Source of the DNA: an uncultured Bacteroidota bacterium
GTDB taxonomy: Bacteria; Bacteroidota; Bacteroidia; Flavobacteriales; Flavobacteriaceae
Length of the DNA stretch: 64,000 bases
Direction: 5' to 3'
Assembly: GCA_902608795.1 (NCBI GenBank)
Contig: CACLPI010000003.1
Span: 1 to 64,000 of the forward strand
The notes under the pieces are model-generated. The model was given only the letters and a program-made list of their open reading frames with translations, had not been told where the DNA came from and made no database searches. Position 1 is the first letter of the stretch, and the number at the start of each line of letters is the position of its first letter. Of the stretch, positions 60,623 to 64,000 are shown piece by piece. The position numbers and the translations under genes were made by a program.

Positions 60623-62290
60623 ATGACATTAAGATTTATAATATTCTTTTTTATTGTATCTACTGCTGATTTTTTATCTCAAGGATTAATGGAGGATAAA
60701 TTATTACCCACAAGACAAGATAGTTTAAGGGGCAGTATCACACCTGAAAGAGAATGGTGGGATTTAACATATTATCATTTAGATATTAAAGTAGAACCTG
60801 AAAAAAAGTATATAAGTGGTTCTAATACAGTTGGTTACAAGGTTTTAAAATCATATGAAACTATGCAAATAGATCTTCAGGAACCAATGGAGATTACTTC
60901 GATTATAGCTAACGGAAAGCCTTTAAAATTTAATCGTGAAGGGAATGCCTACTTTATTGAAATGAATAAAAAACAAAAGATAAATGATGTGAATTATTTA
61001 GAAATATTTTACGAAGGATTTCCAAGGGAGGCTATAAGAGCTCCATGGGACGGAGGACTATCGTGGACAAAAGATAATAATGGTAATCACTTTATTGCAA
61101 CATCTTGTCAAGGATTAGGAGCTAGTGTTTGGTGGCCAAACAAAGATCATATGTATGATGAAGTTGATTCTATGTTAATAAGTGTTAATGTACCAAAACA
61201 TTTGACTAATGTTTCAAATGGAAGATTAAGAAAAGTGACAGAGTATAAAAATAACACTAAAACTTTTGATTGGTTCGTCACAAATCCAATTAATAATTAT
61301 GGGGTTAATATTAATATTGGTGATTATGTTAGTTTTTCAGAAGTATATAAAGGCGAAAAAGGAGATTTAAACATAGATAATTATGTGCTGAGTTATAATT
61401 TAGAAAAAGCTAAAGAGCAATTTAAACAAGTTCCCATGATGATAGAAGCTTTCGAACATTGGTTTGGACCCTACCCCTTTTATGAGGACAGTTTTAAAAT
61501 GGTAGAGGTCCCTTACCTTGGAATGGAGCACCAAAGCTCAATAACTTACGGAAATGGTTATCAAAATGGCTATAAAGGAACTAGTTACCCGTCTAACTCA
61601 AAATGGGGTCTTGAATTTGATTATATAATAATTCATGAGGGTGGACATGAATGGTTTGCAAATAACATTACTTATATTGATATTGCTGATATGTGGCTGC
61701 ATGAGGGCTTTACAACATACTCTGAAAACTTATATGTAGAGTATTTCTTTGGCAAAAATGCAGGATCAGAATATGTCATAAGCTCACGTTCTGGGATTTC
61801 TAATAAAAAACCCATGATTACTGGTGATTATGGAATTAATCGTGAAAGCTCAGGAGATATTTATGCAAAGGGAGCAAATGTTCTTCACACATTAAGACAA
61901 GTAGTTAATGATGATAAAATTTGGAGGAAGACATTGAGGGGGATAAATAAGGATTTTTATCATCAGACAGTATCCTCATATCAAATAGAAAATTATATGA
62001 GTAACATATTAAATATAAATTTAGAAAAATTCTTTAATCAATATCTTAGGGACGTCAGAATTCCAACCTTTGAATATGAAATTAAGGATGGTTTTTTAAA
62101 ATATAGATGGATTAATGTTGTCGAAGGATTCAATATGCCTTTGGAAGTGATTATTGATGATGAAAATAGAAAATTATATCCCACAACAAAATACAAAAAA
62201 ATACCTCTTAATAATCTATATATCAATGTAGATAATGATTATTATGTGCTGGAAAAGAATATATCATCAGTTAGTATGCAACCACAATAA
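60623..62290 (+). CDS. exported M1-family metallopeptidase
   Basis: YLGMEHQSSITYG, IIHEGGHEWFANNITYIDIADMWLHEGFTTYSE (HExxH-18-E). Confidence 0.94.
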   Translation: MTLRFIIFFFIVSTADFLSQGLMEDKLLPTRQDSLRGSITPEREWWDLTYYHLDIKVEPEKKYISGSNTVGYKVLKSYETMQIDLQEPMEITSIIANGKPLKFNREGNAYFIEMNKKQKINDVNYLEIFYEGFPREAIRAPWDGGLSWTKDNNGNHFIATSCQGLGASVWWPNKDHMYDEVDSMLISVNVPKHLTNVSNGRLRKVTEYKNNTKTFDWFVTNPINNYGVNINIGDYVSFSEVYKGEKGDLNIDNYVLSYNLEKAKEQFKQVPMMIEAFEHWFGPYPFYEDSFKMVEVPYLGMEHQSSITYGNGYQNGYKGTSYPSNSKWGLEFDYIIIHEGGHEWFANNITYIDIADMWLHEGFTTYSENLYVEYFFGKNAGSEYVISSRSGISNKKPMITGDYGINRESSGDIYAKGANVLHTLRQVVNDDKIWRKTLRGINKDFYHQTVSSYQIENYMSNILNINLEKFFNQYLRDVRIPTFEYEIKDGFLKYRWINVVEGFNMPLEVIIDDENRKLYPTTKYKKIPLNNLYINVDNDYYVLEKNISSVSMQPQ

Positions 62291-62292
62291 AA

Positions 62293-63822
62293 TTAAAATT
62301 TTGATTTTTCAAAAGAATAAATTCGTTCTGGTTCAAAATTTGGTTTAGAATTTCTTATTTGTCGACCCAATCCTTTTGGTTTTCTTTTTGCATCTAATAT
62401 CCGATTATCCAATACTATTTTTAAGGAATCGATCGTCTCAACATATTTTAGATCATCAATTAAATTTGTTTTTTCCTCACCATCAAAATCATGATCATAT
62501 AATTCATTATAATTATTATTACCATATGACCATTTGGTAAATCTGAACCTGTCAGTTCTAATTGAGTATCCCTGAGCAACCTTGCCATTTAAATTAATCC
62601 TGAGCTCAGATAAAGCACTTCTTTTTTCGGTTATAGAATCACTATTCATTAAAAGATTTTTTAGACTATTTCCCTGTACAAAATCAGGAGCTTTAATTCC
62701 CGTAAGATCCATTATTGTTTTATACAAATCGACTAACTCAACTGGAAGTTTTTTAATTTTTAGATTTGATTTTATTCCTGGTCCAGAAATTATTAATGGA
62801 ACTCTGGTTGATAAATCGTAAAGAGTTTGTTTTTGCCAATGTCCCTTTTCACCCAAATGATATCCATGATCAGAAGTAAATATGACAATGGTATTTTTAT
62901 CAAGTCCTGTTTCCTTTAATTTGTTCAATACTTTTCCGATCTGAGCATCAACAAAGCTTGTCGTAGCATAATATGCTTCTTTTACTGTTTTTATAGTTAA
63001 ATCATCTAAATTGATTTGCTCCTTTCTTGCCCTTAAAGATTTGGCAGCAGGAGGTGAAATAGTTCTTAAAAAATCCTCGTTACTTGATGGGGTTATCATT
63101 TCTTCCTTTTCATATAAATCAAAATATTTTTTGGGTGCGACAAATGGAATATGAGGTCTGTATAATCCAAATGCTAGAAAAAAATTTTCTTTATTATTAG
63201 CAAATTTTTCTATAAACTTTATGGTTTCATTCGCTCCAATACCATCTGTTTGTTCATCATCTAATCCGTCTGACTCATACCAGCTTAAAGTAGCTCCATC
63301 AAATTTTTCCTTTACTTTATTTAACTTGTATTCCTCAACCTTATCTCTGCCATATGGATTTACTGTCTGGTCCCAGGTGAAATGATCATCATGACCAGAG
63401 GTTCCGATATCTCTTGGATTGTGATAGTGATAAATTTTACCAACCCTCACAGAATTATATTTTTCCATTATAAATTTTTGTCCAATTGTAATCACATCGG
63501 GAACAGTTTGTCTTAGAAATAATCTCAATTCTTTTGATTGAGTTTGGTCTGGGTAAAGACCTGTCATTAAAGAAGCTCTAGATGGGCCACATAGTGGATA
63601 TTGGACATGTGCGTTTTCAAATAAAACCCCTTGTTGTGCCAACTTGTCAATATTAGGTGTGTACACATTCTCATTTCCATATGCACCTAAATCACAATTT
63701 AAGTCATCAGCAATTATAAATAAAACATTAAGTTTCTTTGAATTGTTTTCATTATTTGCTTTGGCTATATTGTTAAATAATATGCAAATAATAAATAAGA
63801 AATTGACTTTATTTTTAAGCAT
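62293..63822 (-). CDS. exported sulfatase (iduronate-2-sulfatase-like)
   Basis: NVLFIIADDLNCDLGAYGN, LCGPSRASLMTGLYPDQT (formylglycine CxPSR), FTSDHGYHLGEKGHWQK. Confidence 0.93.
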   Translation of the reverse strand: MLKNKVNFLFIICILFNNIAKANNENNSKKLNVLFIIADDLNCDLGAYGNENVYTPNIDKLAQQGVLFENAHVQYPLCGPSRASLMTGLYPDQTQSKELRLFLRQTVPDVITIGQKFIMEKYNSVRVGKIYHYHNPRDIGTSGHDDHFTWDQTVNPYGRDKVEEYKLNKVKEKFDGATLSWYESDGLDDEQTDGIGANETIKFIEKFANNKENFFLAFGLYRPHIPFVAPKKYFDLYEKEEMITPSSNEDFLRTISPPAAKSLRARKEQINLDDLTIKTVKEAYYATTSFVDAQIGKVLNKLKETGLDKNTIVIFTSDHGYHLGEKGHWQKQTLYDLSTRVPLIISGPGIKSNLKIKKLPVELVDLYKTIMDLTGIKAPDFVQGNSLKNLLMNSDSITEKRSALSELRINLNGKVAQGYSIRTDRFRFTKWSYGNNNYNELYDHDFDGEEKTNLIDDLKYVETIDSLKIVLDNRILDAKRKPKGLGRQIRNSKPNFEPERIYSFEKSKF

Positions 63823-63859
63823 TTAATAAATTTACATTTAAGAATTGTTTATTCAAAAT

Positions 63860-64000
63860 ATGAAAAATTATTTCTTTCTGATTTTAATCTATTTGACATC
63901 TTTAGGTTATGCTCAGCAATACCAATGGACAGGGGATTCTAATACCCAAGATTTCTTTGATGAGTTAAATTGGAAAAACATATTAACATCAGAAACACCT
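63860..64000 (+). CDS. N-terminal fragment of a secreted protein running off the window
   Basis: MKNYFFLILIYLTSLGYAQQYQWTGDSNTQDFFDELNWKNILTSETP: signal peptide followed by W-x-G-x-x-x-x-x-D-F-x-x-x-x-NW pattern; no stop before the window end. Confidence 0.7.
   Translation, partial: MKNYFFLILIYLTSLGYAQQYQWTGDSNTQDFFDELNWKNILTSETP

Noticed and set aside
1-64000. Mobile elements, prophage, CRISPR arrays, toxin-antitoxin or restriction systems
   Set aside because: No transposase, integrase, phage structural, Cas, toxin-antitoxin or restriction-modification protein was recognisable in the ORFs, and no regular repeat-spacer structure was seen by eye.

Overview
The window is an AT-rich chromosomal segment of a Bacteroidetes bacterium. 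It looks like a marine Flavobacteriia, judging from T9SS sorting domains, A-rich upstream regions without Shine-Dalgarno sequences, and the families present. It is gene-dense, with about 50 CDS, one tRNA-Ser(UGA) and a few intrinsic terminators. I saw no rRNA, prophage, transposon, CRISPR array or classical defence island. Most content is core or metabolic: uvrA, nth, bcp, dnaK, prfB, fumC, hutI/ftcD, panB, pxpABC, tilS, lpd, ftsK, lolA-like, lptF/G-like, a ribB fusion, galM. There are also secreted hydrolases: M1 and metzincin-type proteases, a sulfatase, and a BNR/VPS10-like protein. The observations most worth following up are: (i) a translationally coupled cysteine-synthase-like / alpha-oxoamine-synthase pair, with a convergent GNAT-type gene, that may be a capnine (sulfonolipid) locus; (ii) an NRAMP homologue that lost its metal-binding motifs and sits in an operon with pxpABC, a candidate 5-oxoproline transporter; (iii) a RibB fused to a GTP-cyclohydrolase-II-like domain lacking all Zn cysteines and the catalytic motif (RibBX-like); (iv) an intact programmed +1 frameshift in prfB that the ORF track misses; (v) an NhaC-type carrier paired with a Cys/Met PLP enzyme; (vi) an endonuclease III without the 4Fe-4S cysteines. 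No database search was possible, so all calls are from reading the sequence.
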